A stretch of 64,000 bases of DNA, from contig CALSFV010000218.1 in NCBI GenBank assembly GCA_943737045.1, forward strand, positions 248,001 through 312,000, in the 5' to 3' direction. Positions 13,162 to 28,900 of the stretch are shown here, piece after piece. Numbering within the stretch: position 1 is the stretch's first letter; each line of letters begins with the position of its first letter. This DNA comes from Parapristionchus giblindavisi (lineage: Eukaryota > Nematoda > Chromadorea > Rhabditida > Diplogasteridae). The notes under the pieces are model-generated. The model saw only the letters and a list, made by a program, of their open reading frames with translations, was not told where the DNA came from and made no database searches. Position numbers and translations under genes: made by a program.

Positions 13162-15408
13162 TATGAAAATGAAAATGAAACCTATCGTGTCATATACCAA
13201 ATGAAAGAGCGAAAAATTCTGAATAAGATAGACTATTTCAAAGTGGTCAGTACTTACAATATGTAAATTTATCTTTCAATACTCTCTGTTTTTGGTACAA
13301 AATAATTCGTTACAAGTTTAATTGTCAATGATACTTATCGAGTAATATACTATGTGAAAGAGGAAAAAATTCTGAATGAGACACACTTCAGGTCATGTCG
13401 AGCTGTAATATTTTACTGCTGCTATAATGACCGAAGTACAAAAGTAGCTTTTACTCTGATATGATCAACATAACTTGAGAAATATGAAAATGAAAATGAA
13501 ACCTATCGTGTCATATACCAAATGAAAGAGCGAAAAATTCTGAATAAGATAGACTATTTCAAAGTGGTCAGTACGGACAATATGTAAATTTATCTTTCAA
13601 TACTCTCTGTTTTTGGTACAAAATAATTCGTTACAAGTCTAATTGTAAATGATACTTATCGAGTAATATACTATGTGAAAGAGGAAAAAATTCTGAATGA
13701 GACACACTTCAGGTCATGTCGAGCTGTAATATTTTACTGCTGCTATAATGACCGAAGTACAAAAGTAGCTTTTACTCTGATATGATCAAGATAACTTGAG
13801 AAATATGAAAATGAAAATGAAACCTATCGTGTCATATACCAAATGAAAGAGCGAAAAATTCTGAATAAGATAGACTATTTCAAAGTGGTCAGTACGGACA
13901 ATATGTAAATTTATCTTTCAATACTCTCTGTTTTTGGTACAAAATAATTCGTTACAAGTCTAATTGTCAATGATACTTATCGAGTAATATACTATGTGAA
14001 AGAGGAAAAAATTCTGAATGAGATACACTTCAGGTCATGTTGATCTGTAATATTTTACTGCTGCTATAATGACCGAAGTACAAAAGTAGCTTTTACTCTG
14101 ATATGATCAAGATAACTTGAGAAATATGAAAATGAAAATGAAACCTATCGTGTCATATACCAAATGAAAGAGCGAAAAATTCTGAATAAGATAGACTATT
14201 TCAAAGTGGTCAGTACCCCCATTATGTAAATTTATCTTTCAATACTCTCTGTTTTTGGTACAAAATAATTCGTTACAAGTCTAATTGTAAATGATACTTA
14301 TCGAGTAATATACTATGTGAAAGAGGAAAAAATTCTGAATGAGGCACACTTCAGGTCATGTCGAGCTGTAATATTTTACTGCTGCTATAATGACCGAAGT
14401 ACAAAAGTAGCTTTTACTCTGATATGATCAAGATAAATTGAGAAATATGAAAATGAAAATGAAACCTATCGTGTCATATACCAAATGAAAGAGCGAAAAA
14501 TTCTGAATAAGATAGACTATTTCAAAGTGGTCAGTACCATCATTATGTAAATTTATCTTTCAATACTCTCTGTTTTTGGTACAAAATAATTCGTTACAAG
14601 TCTAATTGTCAATGATACTTATCGAGTAATATACTATGTGAAAGAGGAAAAAATTCTGAATGAGACACACTTCAGGTCATGTTGAGCTGTAATATTTTAC
14701 TGCTGCTATAATGACCGAAGTACAAAAGTAGCTTTTACTCTGATATGATCAAGATAACTTGAGAAATATGAAAATGAAAATGAAACCTATCGTGTCATAT
14801 ACCAAATGAAAGAGCGAAAAATTCTGAATAAGATAGACTATTTCAAAGTGGTCAGTACGGACAATATGTAAATTTATCTTTCAATACTCTCTGTTTTTGG
14901 TACAAAATAATTCGTTACAAGTCTAATTGTCAATGATACTTATCGAGTAATATACTATGTGAAAGAGGAAAAAATTCTGAATGAGATACACTTCAGGTCA
15001 TGTTGAGCTGTAATATTTTACTGCTGCTATAATGACCGAAGTACAAAAGTAGCTTTTACTCTGATATGATCAAGATAACTTGAGAAATATGAAAATGAAA
15101 ATGAAACCTATCGTGTCATATACCAAATGAAAGAGCGAAAAATTCTGAATAAGATAGACTATTTCAAAGTGGTCAGTACTTACAATATGTAAATTTATCT
15201 TTCAATACTCTCTGTTTTTGGTACAAAATAATTCGTTACAAGTCTAATTGTCAATGATACTTATCGAGTAATATACTATGTGAAAGAGGAAAAAATTCTG
15301 AATGAGACACACTTCAGGTCATGTCGAGCTGTAATATTTTACTGCTGCTATAATGACCGAAGTACAAAAGTAGCTTTTACTCTGATATGATCAAGATAAC
15401 TTGAGAAA

Positions 15409-18400
15409 TATGAAAATGAAAATGAAACCTATCGTGTCATATACCAAATGAAAGAGCGAAAAATTCTGAATAAGATAGACTATTTCAAAGTGGTCAGTAC
15501 CCCCATTATGTAAATTTATCTTTCAATACTCTCTGTTTTTGGTACAAAATAATTCGTTAGAAGTCTAATTGTCAATGATACGTATCGAGTAATATACTAT
15601 GTGAAAGAGGAAAAAATTCTGAATGAGACACACTTCAGGTCATGTTGAGCTGTAATATTTTACTGCTGCTATAATGACCGAAGTACAAAAGTAGCTTTTA
15701 CTCTGATATGATCAACATAACTTGAGAAATATGAAAATGAAAATGAAACCTATCGTGTCATATACTAAATGAAAGAGCGAAAAATGCTGAATAAGATAGA
15801 CTATTTCAAAGTGGTCAGTACGGACAATATGTAAATTTATCTTTCAATACTCTCTGTTTTTGGTACAAAATAATTCGTTACAAGTCTAATTGTCAATGAT
15901 ACTTATCGAGTAATATACTATGTGAAAGAGGAAAAAATTCTGAATGAGACACACTTCAGGTCATGTCGAGCTGTAATATTTTACTGCTGCTATAATGACC
16001 GAAGTACAAAAGTAGCTTTTACTCTGATATGATCAACATAACTTGAGAAATATGAAAATGAAAATGAAACCTATCGTGTCATATACCAAATGAAAGAGCG
16101 AAAAATTCTGAATAAGATAGACTATTTCAAAGTGGTCAGTACGGACAATATGTAAATTTATCTTTCAATACTCTCTGTTTTTGGTACAAAATAATTCGTT
16201 ACAAGTCTAATTGTCAATGATACTTATGGAGTAATATACTATGTGAAAGAGGAAAAAATTCTGAATGAGACACACTTCAGGTCATGTCGAGCTGTAATAT
16301 TTTACTGCTGCTATAATGACCGAAGTACAAAAGTAGCTTTTACTCTGATATGATCAACATAACTTGAGAAATATGAAAATGAAAATGAAACCTATCGTGT
16401 CATATACCAAATGAAAGAGCGAAAAATTCTGAATAAGATAGACTATTTCAAAGTGGTCAGTACGGACAATATGTAAATTTATCTTTCAATACTCTCTGTT
16501 TTTGGTACAAAATAATTCGTTACAAGTCTAATTGTAAATGATACTTATCGAGTAATATACTATGTGAAAGAGGAAAAAATTCTGAATGAGACACACTTCA
16601 GGTCATGTTGAGCTGTAATATTTTACTGCTGCTATAATGACCGAAGTACAAAAGTAGCTTTTACTCTGATATGATCAAGATAACTTGAGAAATATGAAAA
16701 TGAAAATGAAACCTATCGTGTCATATACCAAATGAAAGAGCGAAAAATTCTGAATAAGATAGACTATTTCAAAGTGGTCAGTACGGACAATATGTAAATT
16801 TATCTTTCAATACTCTCTGTTTTTGGTACAAAATAATTCGTTACAAGTCTAATTGTCAATGATACTTATCGAGTAATATACTATGTGAAAGAGGAAAAAA
16901 TTCTGAATGAGATACACTTCAGGTCATGTTGAGCTGTAATATTTTACTGCTGCTATAATGACCGAAGTACAAAAGTAGCTTTTACTCTGATATGATCAAG
17001 ATAACTTGAGAAATATGAAAATGAAAATGAAACCTATCGTGTCATATACCAAATGAAAGAGCGAAAAATTCTGAATAAGATAGACTATTTCAAAGTGGTC
17101 AGTACTTACAATATGTAAATTTATCTTTCAATACTCTCTGTTTTTGGTACAAAATAATTCGTTACAAGTCTAATTGACAATGATACTTATCGAGTAATAT
17201 ACTATGTGAAAGAGGAAAAAATTCTGAATGAGACACACTTCAGGTCATGTTGAGCTGTAATATTTTACTGCTGCTATAATGACCGAAGTACAAAAGTAGC
17301 TTTTACTCTGATATGATCAACATAACTTGAGAAATATGAAAATAAAAATGAAACCAATCGTGTCATATACCAAATGAAAGAGCGAAAAATTCTGAATAAG
17401 ATAGACTATTTCAAAGTGGTCAGTACCCCCATTATGTAAATTTATCTTTCAATACTCTCTGTTTTGGTACAAAATAATTCGTTAGAAGTCTAATTGTCAA
17501 TGATACGTATCGAGTAATATACTATGTGAAAGAGGAAAAAATTCTGAATGATACACACTTCAGGTCATGTTGAGCTGTAATATTTTACTGCTGCTATAAT
17601 GACCGAAGTACAAAAGTAGCTTTTACTCTGATATGATCAACATAACTTGAGAAATATGAAAATAAAAATGAAACCAATCGTGTCATATACCAAATGAAAG
17701 AGCGAAAAATTCTGAATAAGATAGACTATTTCAAAGTGGTCAGTACCCCCATTATGTAAATTTATCTTTCAATACTCTCTGTTTTTGGTACAAAATAATT
17801 CGTTACAAGTCTAATTGTAAATGATACTTATCGAGTAATATACTATGTGAAAGAGGAAAAAATTCTGAATGAGATACACTTCAGGTCATGTTGAGCTGTA
17901 ATATTTTACTGCTGCTATAATGACCGAAGTACAAAAGTAGCTTTTACTCTGATATGATCAAGATAACTTGAGAAATATGAAAATGAAAATGAAACCTATC
18001 GTGTCATATACCAAATGAAAGAGCGAAAAATTCTGAATAAGATAGACTATTTCAAAGTGGTCAGTACGGACAATATGTAAATTTATCTTTCAATACTCTC
18101 TGTTTTTGGTACAAAATAATTCGTTACAAGTCTAATTGACAATGATACTTATCGAGTAATATACTATGTGAAAGAGGAAAAAATTCTGAATGAGACACAC
18201 TTCAGGTCATGTTGAGCTGTAATATTTTACTGCTGCTATAATGACCGAAGTACAAAAGTAGCTTTTACTCTGATATGATCAACATAACTTGAGAAATATG
18301 AAAATAAAAATGAAACCAATCGTGTCATATACCAAATGAAAGAGCGAAAAATTCTGAATAAGATAGACTATTTCAAAGTGGTCAGTACCCCCATTATGTA

Positions 18401-21400
18401 AATTTATCTTTCAATACTCTCTGTTTTGGTACAAAATAATTCGTTAGAAGTCTAATTGTCAATGATACGTATCGAGTAATATACTATGTGAAAGAGGAAA
18501 AAATTCTGAATGATACACACTTCAGGTCATGTTGAGCTGTAATATTTTACTGCTGCTATAATGACCGAAGTACAAAAGTAGCTTTTACTCTGATATGATC
18601 AACATAACTTGAGAAATATGAAAATAAAAATGAAACCAATCGTGTCATATACCAAATGAAAGAGCGAAAAATTCTGAATAAGATAGACTATTTCAAAGTG
18701 GTCAGTACCCCCATTATGTAAATTTATCTTTCAATACTCTCTGTTTTGGTACAAAATAATTCGTTAGAAGTCTAATTGTCAATGATACGTATCGAGTAAT
18801 ATACTATGTGAAAGAGGAAAAAATTCTGAATGAGACACACTTCAGGTCATGTTGAGCTGTAATATTTTACTGCTGCTATAATGACCGAAGTACAAAAGTA
18901 GCTTTTACTCTGATATGATCAAGATAACTTGAGAAATATGAAAATGAAAATGAAACCTATCGTGTCATATACCAAATGAAAGAGCGAAAAATTCTGAATA
19001 AGATAGACTATTTCAAAGTGGTCAGTACGGACAATATGTAAATTTATCTTTCAATACTCTCTGTTTTTGGTACAAAATAATTCGTTACAAGTCTAATTGT
19101 CAATGATACTTATCGAGTAATATACTATGTGAAAGAGGAAAAAATTCTGAATGAGATACACTTCAGGTCATGTTGAGCTGTAATATTTTACTGCTGCTAT
19201 AATGACCGAAGTACAAAAGTAGCTTTTACTCTGATATGATCAAGATAACTTGAGAAATATGAAAATGAAAATGAAACCTATCGTGTCATATACCAAATGA
19301 AAGAGCGAAAAATTCTGAATAAGATAGACTATTTCAAAGTGGTCAGTACTTACAATATGTAAATTTATCTTTCAATACTCTCTGTTTTTGGTACAAAATA
19401 ATTCGTTACAAGTCTAATTGACAATGATACTTATCGAGTAATATACTATGTGAAAGAGGAAAAAATTCTGAATGAGACACACTTCAGGTCATGTTGAGCT
19501 GTAATATTTTACTGCTGCTATAATGACCGAAGTACAAAAGTAGCTTTTACTCTGATATGATCAACATAACTTGAGAAATATGAAAATAAAAATGAAACCA
19601 ATCGTGTCATATACCAAATGAAAGAGCGAAAAATTCTGAATAAGATAGACTATTTCAAAGTGGTCAGTACCCCCATTATGTAAATTTATCTTTCAATACT
19701 CTCTGTTTTGGTACAAAATAATTCGTTAGAAGTCTAATTGTCAATGATACGTATCGAGTAATATACTATGTGAAAGAGGAAAAAATTCTGAATGATACAC
19801 ACTTCAGGTCATGTTGAGCTGTAATATTTTACTGCTGCTATAATGACCGAAGTACAAAAGTAGCTTTTACTCTGATATGATCAACATAACTTGAGAAATA
19901 TGAAAATAAAAATGAAACCAATCGTGTCATATACCAAATGAAAGAGCGAAAAATTCTGAATAAGATAGACTATTTCAAAGTGGTCAGTACCCCCATTATG
20001 TAAATTTATCTTTCAATACTCTCTGTTTTGGTACAAAATAATTCGTTAGAAGTCTAATTGTCAATGATACGTATCGAGTAATATACTATGTGAAAGAGGA
20101 AAAAATTCTGAATGAGACACACTTCAGGTCATGTTGAGCTGTAATATTTTACTGCTGCTATAATGACCGAAGTACAAAAGTAGCTTTTACTCTGATATGA
20201 TCAACATAACTTGAGAAATATGAAAATGAAAATGAAACCTATCGTGTCATATACCAAATGAAAGAGCGAAAAATTCTGTATAAGATAGACTATTTCAAAG
20301 TGGTCAGTACAGACAATATGTAAATTTATCTTTCAATACTCTCTGTTTTTGGTACAAAATAATTCGTTACAAGTCTAATTGTCAATGATACTTATCGAGT
20401 AATATACTATGTGAAAGAGGAAAAAATTCTGAATGAGACACACTTCAGGTCATGTCGAGCTGTAATATTTTACTGCTGCTATAATGACCGAAGTACAAAA
20501 GTAGCTTTTACTCTGATATGATCAAGATAAATTGAGAAATATGAAAATGAAAATGAAACCTATCGTGTCATATACCAAATGAAAGAGCGAAAAATTTTGA
20601 ATAAGATAGACTATTTCAAAGTGGTCAGTACCCCCATTATGTAAATTTATCTTTCAATACTCTCTGTTTTTTGGTACAAAATAATTCGTTACAAGTCTAA
20701 TTGTCAATGATACTTATCGAGTAATATACTATGTGAAAGAGGAAAAAATTCTGAATGAGATACACTTCAGGTCATGTTGAGCTGTAATATTTTACTGCTG
20801 CTATAATGACCGAAGTACAAAAGTAGCTTTTACTCTGATATGATCAAGATAACTTGAGAAATATGAAAATGAAAATGAAACCTATCGTGTCATATACCAA
20901 ATGAAAGAGCGAAAAATTCTGAATAAGATAGACTATTTCAAAGTGGTCAGTACCCCCATTATGTAAATTTATCTTTCAATACTCTCTGTTTTTGGTACAA
21001 AATAATTCGTTACAAGTCTAATTGTAAATGATACTTATCGAGTAATATACTATGTGAAAGAGGAAAAAATTCTGAATGAGGCACACTTCAGGTCATGTCG
21101 AGCTGTAATATTTTACTGCTGCTATAATGACCGAAGTACAAAAGTAGCTTTTACTCTGATATGATCAAGATAAATTGAGAAATATGAAAATGAAAATGAA
21201 ACCTATCGTGTCATATACCAAATGAAAGAGCGAAAAATTCTGAATAAGATAGACTATTTCAAAGTGGTCAGTACCATCATTATGTAAATTTATCTTTCAA
21301 TACTCTCTGTTTTTGGTACAAAATAATTCGTTACAAGTCTAATTGTCAATGATACTTATCGAGTAATATACTATGTGAAAGAGGAAAAAATTCTGAATGA

Positions 21401-22145
21401 GACACACTTCAGGTCATGTTGAGCTGTAATATTTTACTGCTGCTATAATGACCGAAGTACAAAAGTAGCTTTTACTCTGATATGATCAAGATAACTTGAG
21501 AAATATGAAAATGAAAATGAAACCTATCGTGTCATATACCAAATGAAAGAGCGAAAAATTCTGAATAAGATAGACTATTTCAAAGTGGTCAGTACGGACA
21601 ATATGTAAATTTATCTTTCAATACTCTCTGTTTTTGGTACAAAATAATTCGTTACAAGTCTAATTGTCAATGATACTTATCGAGTAATATACTATGTGAA
21701 AGAGGAAAAAATTCTGAATGAGATACACTTCAGGTCATGTTGAGCTGTAATATTTTACTGCTGCTATAATGACCGAAGTACAAAAGTAGCTTTTACTCTG
21801 ATATGATCAAGATAACTTGAGAAATATGAAAATGAAAATGAAACCTATCGTGTCATATACCAAATGAAAGAGCGAAAAATTCTGAATAAGATAGACTATT
21901 TCAAAGTGGTCAGTACTTACAATATGTAAATTTATCTTTCAATACTCTCTGTTTTTGGTACAAAATAATTCGTTACAAGTCTAATTGTCAATGATACTTA
22001 TCGAGTAATATACTATGTGAAAGAGGAAAAAATTCTGAATGAGACACACTTCAGGTCATGTCGAGCTGTAATATTTTACTGCTGCTATAATGACCGAAGT
22101 ACAAAAGTAGCTTTTACTCTGATATGATCAAGATAACTTGAGAAA
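15409..22145. repeat. Expanded higher-order block of 21 monomers with internal reshuffling
   Basis: Begins with the same ordered marks as the later 12-mers: ttagaag/tacgtatc, then tactaaatg with aaatgctg, then tatggagtaat, taaatg, gagatacac and ttgacaatg. It then carries extra copies of the aataaaaatgaaacc monomers (starts 17335, 17655, 18297, 18617, 19579, 19899) before rejoining the common order at the gtataagata unit (20219). Length is 21 x 321 minus 5 plus 1 = 6737 bp, in agreement with five T4 monomers and one T6 monomer. Two units (17655 and 18617) look chimeric. Confidence 0.75.
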
Positions 22146-25100
22146 TATGAAAATGAAAATGAAACCTATCGTGTCATATACCAAATGAAAGAGCGAAAAA
22201 TTCTGAATAAGATAGACTATTTCAAAGTGGTCAGTACCCCCATTATGTAAATTTATCTTTCAATACTCTCTGTTTTTGGTACAAAATAATTCGTTAGAAG
22301 TCTAATTGTCAATGATACGTATCGAGTAATATACTATGTGAAAGAGGAAAAAATTCTGAATGAGACACACTTCAGGTCATGTTGAGCTGTAATATTTTAC
22401 TGCTGCTATAATGACCGAAGTACAAAAGTAGCTTTTACTCTGATATGATCAACATAACTTGAGAAATATGAAAATGAAAATGAAACCTATCGTGTCATAT
22501 ACTAAATGAAAGAGCGAAAAATGCTGAATAAGATAGACTATTTCAAAGTGGTCAGTACGGACAATATGTAAATTTATCTTTCAATACTCTCTGTTTTTGG
22601 TACAAAATAATTCGTTACAAGTCTAATTGTCAATGATACTTATCGAGTAATATACTATGTGAAAGAGGAAAAAATTCTGAATGAGACACACTTCAGGTCA
22701 TGTCGAGCTGTAATATTTTACTGCTGCTATAATGACCGAAGTACAAAAGTAGCTTTTACTCTGATATGATCAACATAACTTGAGAAATATGAAAATGAAA
22801 ATGAAACCTATCGTGTCATATACCAAATGAAAGAGCGAAAAATTCTGAATAAGATAGACTATTTCAAAGTGGTCAGTACGGACAATATGTAAATTTATCT
22901 TTCAATACTCTCTGTTTTTGGTACAAAATAATTCGTTACAAGTCTAATTGTCAATGATACTTATGGAGTAATATACTATGTGAAAGAGGAAAAAATTCTG
23001 AATGAGACACACTTCAGGTCATGTCGAGCTGTAATATTTTACTGCTGCTATAATGACCGAAGTACAAAAGTAGCTTTTACTCTGATATGATCAACATAAC
23101 TTGAGAAATATGAAAATGAAAATGAAACCTATCGTGTCATATACCAAATGAAAGAGCGAAAAATTCTGAATAAGATAGACTATTTCAAAGTGGTCAGTAC
23201 GGACAATATGTAAATTTATCTTTCAATACTCTCTGTTTTTGGTACAAAATAATTCGTTACAAGTCTAATTGTAAATGATACTTATCGAGTAATATACTAT
23301 GTGAAAGAGGAAAAAATTCTGAATGAGACACACTTCAGGTCATGTTGAGCTGTAATATTTTACTGCTGCTATAATGACCGAAGTACAAAAGTAGCTTTTA
23401 CTCTGATATGATCAAGATAACTTGAGAAATATGAAAATGAAAATGAAACCTATCGTGTCATATACCAAATGAAAGAGCGAAAAATTCTGAATAAGATAGA
23501 CTATTTCAAAGTGGTCAGTACGGACAATATGTAAATTTATCTTTCAATACTCTCTGTTTTTGGTACAAAATAATTCGTTACAAGTCTAATTGTCAATGAT
23601 ACTTATCGAGTAATATACTATGTGAAAGAGGAAAAAATTCTGAATGAGATACACTTCAGGTCATGTTGAGCTGTAATATTTTACTGCTGCTATAATGACC
23701 GAAGTACAAAAGTAGCTTTTACTCTGATATGATCAAGATAACTTGAGAAATATGAAAATGAAAATGAAACCTATCGTGTCATATACCAAATGAAAGAGCG
23801 AAAAATTCTGAATAAGATAGACTATTTCAAAGTGGTCAGTACTTACAATATGTAAATTTATCTTTCAATACTCTCTGTTTTTGGTACAAAATAATTCGTT
23901 ACAAGTCTAATTGACAATGATACTTATCGAGTAATATACTATGTGAAAGAGGAAAAAATTCTGAATGAGACACACTTCAGGTCATGTTGAGCTGTAATAT
24001 TTTACTGCTGCTATAATGACCGAAGTACAAAAGTAGCTTTTACTCTGATATGATCAACATAACTTGAGAAATATGAAAATAAAAATGAAACCAATCGTGT
24101 CATATACCAAATGAAAGAGCGAAAAATTCTGAATAAGATAGACTATTTCAAAGTGGTCAGTACCCCCATTATGTAAATTTATCTTTCAATACTCTCTGTT
24201 TTGGTACAAAATAATTCGTTAGAAGTCTAATTGTCAATGATACGTATCGAGTAATATACTATGTGAAAGAGGAAAAAATTCTGAATGATACACACTTCAG
24301 GTCATGTTGAGCTGTAATATTTTACTGCTGCTATAATGACCGAAGTACAAAAGTAGCTTTTACTCTGATATGATCAACATAACTTGAGAAATATGAAAAT
24401 AAAAATGAAACCAATCGTGTCATATACCAAATGAAAGAGCGAAAAATTCTGAATAAGATAGACTATTTCAAAGTGGTCAGTACCCCCATTATGTAAATTT
24501 ATCTTTCAATACTCTCTGTTTTGGTACAAAATAATTCGTTAGAAGTCTAATTGTCAATGATACGTATCGAGTAATATACTATGTGAAAGAGGAAAAAATT
24601 CTGAATGAGACACACTTCAGGTCATGTTGAGCTGTAATATTTTACTGCTGCTATAATGACCGAAGTACAAAAGTAGCTTTTACTCTGATATGATCAACAT
24701 AACTTGAGAAATATGAAAATGAAAATGAAACCTATCGTGTCATATACCAAATGAAAGAGCGAAAAATTCTGTATAAGATAGACTATTTCAAAGTGGTCAG
24801 TACAGACAATATGTAAATTTATCTTTCAATACTCTCTGTTTTTGGTACAAAATAATTCGTTACAAGTCTAATTGTCAATGATACTTATCGAGTAATATAC
24901 TATGTGAAAGAGGAAAAAATTCTGAATGAGACACACTTCAGGTCATGTCGAGCTGTAATATTTTACTGCTGCTATAATGACCGAAGTACAAAAGTAGCTT
25001 TTACTCTGATATGATCAAGATAAATTGAGAAATATGAAAATGAAAATGAAACCTATCGTGTCATATACCAAATGAAAGAGCGAAAAATTTTGAATAAGAT

Positions 25101-25995
25101 AGACTATTTCAAAGTGGTCAGTACCCCCATTATGTAAATTTATCTTTCAATACTCTCTGTTTTTGGTACAAAATAATTCGTTACAAGTCTAATTGTCAAT
25201 GATACTTATCGAGTAATATACTATGTGAAAGAGGAAAAAATTCTGAATGAGACACACTTCAGGTCATGTTGAGCTGTAATATTTTACTGCTGCTATAATG
25301 ACCGAAGTACAAAAGTAGCTTTTACTCTGATATGATCAAGATAACTTGAGAAATATGAAAATGAAAATGAAACCTATCGTGTCATATACCAAATGAAAGA
25401 GCGAAAAATTCTGAATAAGATAGACTATTTCAAAGTGGTCAGTACGGACAATATGTAAATTTATCTTTCAATACTCTCTGTTTTTGGTACAAAATAATTC
25501 GTTACAAGTCTAATTGTCAATGATACTTATCGAGTAATATACTATGTGAAAGAGGAAAAAATTCTGAATGAGATACACTTCAGGTCATGTTGAGCTGTAA
25601 TATTTTACTGCTGCTATAATGACCGAAGTACAAAAGTAGCTTTTACTCTGATATGATCAAGATAACTTGAGAAATATGAAAATGAAAATGAAACCTATCG
25701 TGTCATATACCAAATGAAAGAGCGAAAAATTCTGAATAAGATAGACTATTTCAAAGTGGTCAGTACTTACAATATGTAAATTTATCTTTCAATACTCTCT
25801 GTTTTTGGTACAAAATAATTCGTTACAAGTCTAATTGTCAATGATACTTATCGAGTAATATACTATGTGAAAGAGGAAAAAATTCTGAATGAGACACACT
25901 TCAGGTCATGTCGAGCTGTAATATTTTACTGCTGCTATAATGACCGAAGTACAAAAGTAGCTTTTACTCTGATATGATCAAGATAACTTGAGAAA
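22146..25995. repeat. 12-monomer higher-order repeat, copy 1 (3850 bp)
   Basis: Twelve monomers starting with the ttagaag/tacgtatc unit. They include tactaaatg, tatggagtaat, ttgacaatg, two 320-bp aataaaaatgaaacc units, the gtataagata unit (24712) and the gcgaaaaattttgaat unit (25033), and end with cttacaatatg. The length equals 12 x 321 minus 2, as expected from the two T4 monomers. The same order begins again at 25996. Confidence 0.88.
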
Positions 25996-28900
25996 TATGA
26001 AAATGAAAATGAAACCTATCGTGTCATATACCAAATGAAAGAGCGAAAAATTCTGAATAAGATAGACTATTTCAAAGTGGTCAGTACCCCCATTATGTAA
26101 ATTTATCTTTCAATACTCTCTGTTTTTGGTACAAAATAATTCGTTAGAAGTCTAATTGTCAATGATACGTATCGAGTAATATACTATGTGAAAGAGGAAA
26201 AAATTCTGAATGAGACACACTTCAGGTCATGTTGAGCTGTAATATTTTACTGCTGCTATAATGACCGAAGTACAAAAGTAGCTTTTACTCTGATATGATC
26301 AACATAACTTGAGAAATATGAAAATGAAAATGAAACCTATCGTGTCATATACTAAATGAAAGAGCGAAAAATGCTGAATAAGATAGACTATTTCAAAGTG
26401 GTCAGTACGGACAATATGTAAATTTATCTTTCAATACTCTCTGTTTTTGGTACAAAATAATTCGTTACAAGTCTAATTGTCAATGATACTTATCGAGTAA
26501 TATACTATGTGAAAGAGGAAAAAATTCTGAATGAGACACACTTCAGGTCATGTCGAGCTGTAATATTTTACTGCTGCTATAATGACCGAAGTACAAAAGT
26601 AGCTTTTACTCTGATATGATCAACATAACTTGAGAAATATGAAAATGAAAATGAAACCTATCGTGTCATATACCAAATGAAAGAGCGAAAAATTCTGAAT
26701 AAGATAGACTATTTCAAAGTGGTCAGTACGGACAATATGTAAATTTATCTTTCAATACTCTCTGTTTTTGGTACAAAATAATTCGTTACAAGTCTAATTG
26801 TCAATGATACTTATGGAGTAATATACTATGTGAAAGAGGAAAAAATTCTGAATGAGACACACTTCAGGTCATGTCGAGCTGTAATATTTTACTGCTGCTA
26901 TAATGACCGAAGTACAAAAGTAGCTTTTACTCTGATATGATCAACATAACTTGAGAAATATGAAAATGAAAATGAAACCTATCGTGTCATATACCAAATG
27001 AAAGAGCGAAAAATTCTGAATAAGATAGACTATTTCAAAGTGGTCAGTACGGACAATATGTAAATTTATCTTTCAATACTCTCTGTTTTTGGTACAAAAT
27101 AATTCGTTACAAGTCTAATTGTAAATGATACTTATCGAGTAATATACTATGTGAAAGAGGAAAAAATTCTGAATGAGACACACTTCAGGTCATGTTGAGC
27201 TGTAATATTTTACTGCTGCTATAATGACCGAAGTACAAAAGTAGCTTTTACTCTGATATGATCAAGATAACTTGAGAAATATGAAAATGAAAATGAAACC
27301 TATCGTGTCATATACCAAATGAAAGAGCGAAAAATTCTGAATAAGATAGACTATTTCAAAGTGGTCAGTACGGACAATATGTAAATTTATCTTTCAATAC
27401 TCTCTGTTTTTGGTACAAAATAATTCGTTACAAGTCTAATTGTCAATGATACTTATCGAGTAATATACTATGTGAAAGAGGAAAAAATTCTGAATGAGAT
27501 ACACTTCAGGTCATGTTGAGCTGTAATATTTTACTGCTGCTATAATGACCGAAGTACAAAAGTAGCTTTTACTCTGATATGATCAAGATAACTTGAGAAA
27601 TATGAAAATGAAAATGAAACCTATCGTGTCATATACCAAATGAAAGAGCGAAAAATTCTGAATAAGATAGACTATTTCAAAGTGGTCAGTACTTACAATA
27701 TGTAAATTTATCTTTCAATACTCTCTGTTTTTGGTACAAAATAATTCGTTACAAGTCTAATTGACAATGATACTTATCGAGTAATATACTATGTGAAAGA
27801 GGAAAAAATTCTGAATGAGACACACTTCAGGTCATGTTGAGCTGTAATATTTTACTGCTGCTATAATGACCGAAGTACAAAAGTAGCTTTTACTCTGATA
27901 TGATCAACATAACTTGAGAAATATGAAAATAAAAATGAAACCAATCGTGTCATATACCAAATGAAAGAGCGAAAAATTCTGAATAAGATAGACTATTTCA
28001 AAGTGGTCAGTACCCCCATTATGTAAATTTATCTTTCAATACTCTCTGTTTTGGTACAAAATAATTCGTTAGAAGTCTAATTGTCAATGATACGTATCGA
28101 GTAATATACTATGTGAAAGAGGAAAAAATTCTGAATGATACACACTTCAGGTCATGTTGAGCTGTAATATTTTACTGCTGCTATAATGACCGAAGTACAA
28201 AAGTAGCTTTTACTCTGATATGATCAACATAACTTGAGAAATATGAAAATAAAAATGAAACCAATCGTGTCATATACCAAATGAAAGAGCGAAAAATTCT
28301 GAATAAGATAGACTATTTCAAAGTGGTCAGTACCCCCATTATGTAAATTTATCTTTCAATACTCTCTGTTTTGGTACAAAATAATTCGTTAGAAGTCTAA
28401 TTGTCAATGATACGTATCGAGTAATATACTATGTGAAAGAGGAAAAAATTCTGAATGAGACACACTTCAGGTCATGTTGAGCTGTAATATTTTACTGCTG
28501 CTATAATGACCGAAGTACAAAAGTAGCTTTTACTCTGATATGATCAACATAACTTGAGAAATATGAAAATGAAAATGAAACCTATCGTGTCATATACCAA
28601 ATGAAAGAGCGAAAAATTCTGTATAAGATAGACTATTTCAAAGTGGTCAGTACAGACAATATGTAAATTTATCTTTCAATACTCTCTGTTTTTGGTACAA
28701 AATAATTCGTTACAAGTCTAATTGTCAATGATACTTATCGAGTAATATACTATGTGAAAGAGGAAAAAATTCTGAATGAGACACACTTCAGGTCATGTCG
28801 AGCTGTAATATTTTACTGCTGCTATAATGACCGAAGTACAAAAGTAGCTTTTACTCTGATATGATCAAGATAAATTGAGAAATATGAAAATGAAAATGAA

